Assembly (NCBI GenBank): GCA_903919125.1
Contig: CAIXGS010000009.1
Coordinates: 1 to 64,000 of the forward strand
Source of the DNA: an uncultured Spartobacteria bacterium
GTDB lineage: Bacteria > Verrucomicrobiota > Verrucomicrobiia > Chthoniobacterales > Chthoniobacteraceae
DNA length: 64,000 nucleotides
Direction of reading: 5' to 3'
In this document: in pieces, positions 63,559-64,000 of the stretch
Layout: each line of letters begins with the position of its first letter
Numbering within the stretch: the first letter of the stretch is position 1
Position numbers and translations under genes: made by a program
Notes under the pieces: generated by a model
The model's database searches: none
Told to the model about the DNA's origin: nothing
What the model saw: only the letters and a program-made list of their open reading frames with translations

Positions 63559-64000
63559 TTAACTAAAAAAATCACGCGCCTTTTCTAGAAAACTTTTATG
63601 CATCGGCGAATTATCTTCACCCATAGATGCGGCAAATTCGATCAATTTATTTTTCTGGTCGGCGTCCAAACGCATTGGGACTTCAACGATTACCCTAACT
63701 AATAAATCGCCGAAAACAGACGTATTAAATTCAGGCATCCCCTTGCCTCGCAGCTTGAACACCGTTCCACTTTGAGTGCCGGCGGCGACCTTAATCTGGG
63801 CCTTGCCTTCCAAAGTGGGCACCATGACTTCCCCGCCAAGAGCGGCAGTTGTGAACGGAATGGGTAGCTCGCAGAACAAATTACTGCCATCCCTCTCGAA
63901 AACGGCGTGCTCCTTGACCTGAATCACGACGTACAAGTCCCCGGGAGGCCCTCCTCGAACTCCCGCCTCCCCCTGCCCGGAGGAACGCAAACGCGAGCCA
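63559..64000 (-). CDS. dnaJ: Chaperone DnaJ, C-terminal part (cut by window end)
   Basis: The 147 visible codons read GSRLRSSGQGEAGVRGGPPG then DLYVVIQVKEHAVFERDGSN, FTTAALGGEVMVPTLEGKA, FKLRGKGMPEFN and GDLLVRVIVEVP, the second peptide-binding domain and dimerisation tail of DnaJ. The J domain, Gly/Phe region and zinc fingers lie outside the window. It ends 48 bp before rsmE. Confidence 0.95.
   Translation of the reverse strand, partial: GSRLRSSGQGEAGVRGGPPGDLYVVIQVKEHAVFERDGSNLFCELPIPFTTAALGGEVMVPTLEGKAQIKVAAGTQSGTVFKLRGKGMPEFNTSVFGDLLVRVIVEVPMRLDADQKNKLIEFAASMGEDNSPMHKSFLEKARDFFS

Overview
The window looks like chromosomal DNA from a member of the PVC superphylum, most likely Verrucomicrobiota. 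It has a dense set of secreted formylglycine-type sulfatases, the DUF1549/DUF1553 (PSCyt2/PSD1), PSCyt1-type haem c and DUF1501 families, EF-hand fusions to exported enzymes, a Hanks-type kinase with a WD40-like exported half, and abundant short palindromic intergenic repeats. The taxon is inferred from family content only; no rRNA gene or other clear marker is present.

Region 1 (1 to about 36.8 kb) is accessory. After a truncated LysR gene, a Zn-peptidase and a ribosome-hibernation-type protein, an XylR/AraC-like regulator (minus strand, start 3568) diverges from a tight four-gene operon (3683-9891): sulfatase, SGNH esterase, EF-hand sulfatase, alpha/beta esterase. Five more sulfatases follow by 20.9 kb, with yacG and a GxGYxYP-like putative glycoside hydrolase, giving seven sulfatases in about 17 kb. 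The likely joint role is periplasmic desulfation and deacylation of a sulfated, acylated polysaccharide. The island is scarred. Short repeats with a GTGTCTGTCCC core sit exactly at gene breakpoints, one gene tail is duplicated at about 97% identity, and remnants of a glycoside-hydrolase-like protein, a DUF5690-like membrane protein, a GNAT-like protein, NhaR, an XRE regulator and a REP-associated tyrosine transposase are visible.

Region 2 (23.6 to 35.3 kb) holds a six-gene minus-strand operon: ECF sigma factor, small membrane protein (possible anti-sigma), LTxxQ periplasmic protein, a 1399-residue EF-hand/hydrolase/haem c/DUF1549/DUF1553 fusion, a DUF1501 protein, and an EF-hand/redoxin/haem c/copper-monooxygenase-like protein. 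A histidine kinase and NarL-type response regulator diverge from it. Between 35.35 and 36.42 kb lies a block of nested palindromic repeats, part of which matches the left edge of the window in inverted orientation.

Region 3 (37.1 to 64 kb) is mostly core: queA, a conserved unknown protein, a FitAB-like toxin-antitoxin pair, coaX, a triple fusion of LMW phosphatase, RpiB and GlyA, zwf-opcA, class II aldolase, a UvrD-type helicase, trmL, a degenerate cyclase-domain protein, recR, corA, a glycosyltransferase, a kinase/WD40 protein, an ogt-type methyltransferase, rsmE and the 3' part of dnaJ. The zwf, opcA, fba and rpiB/glyA group is a pentose-phosphate, glycolysis and one-carbon neighbourhood. 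No rRNA, tRNA or CRISPR array was recognised.
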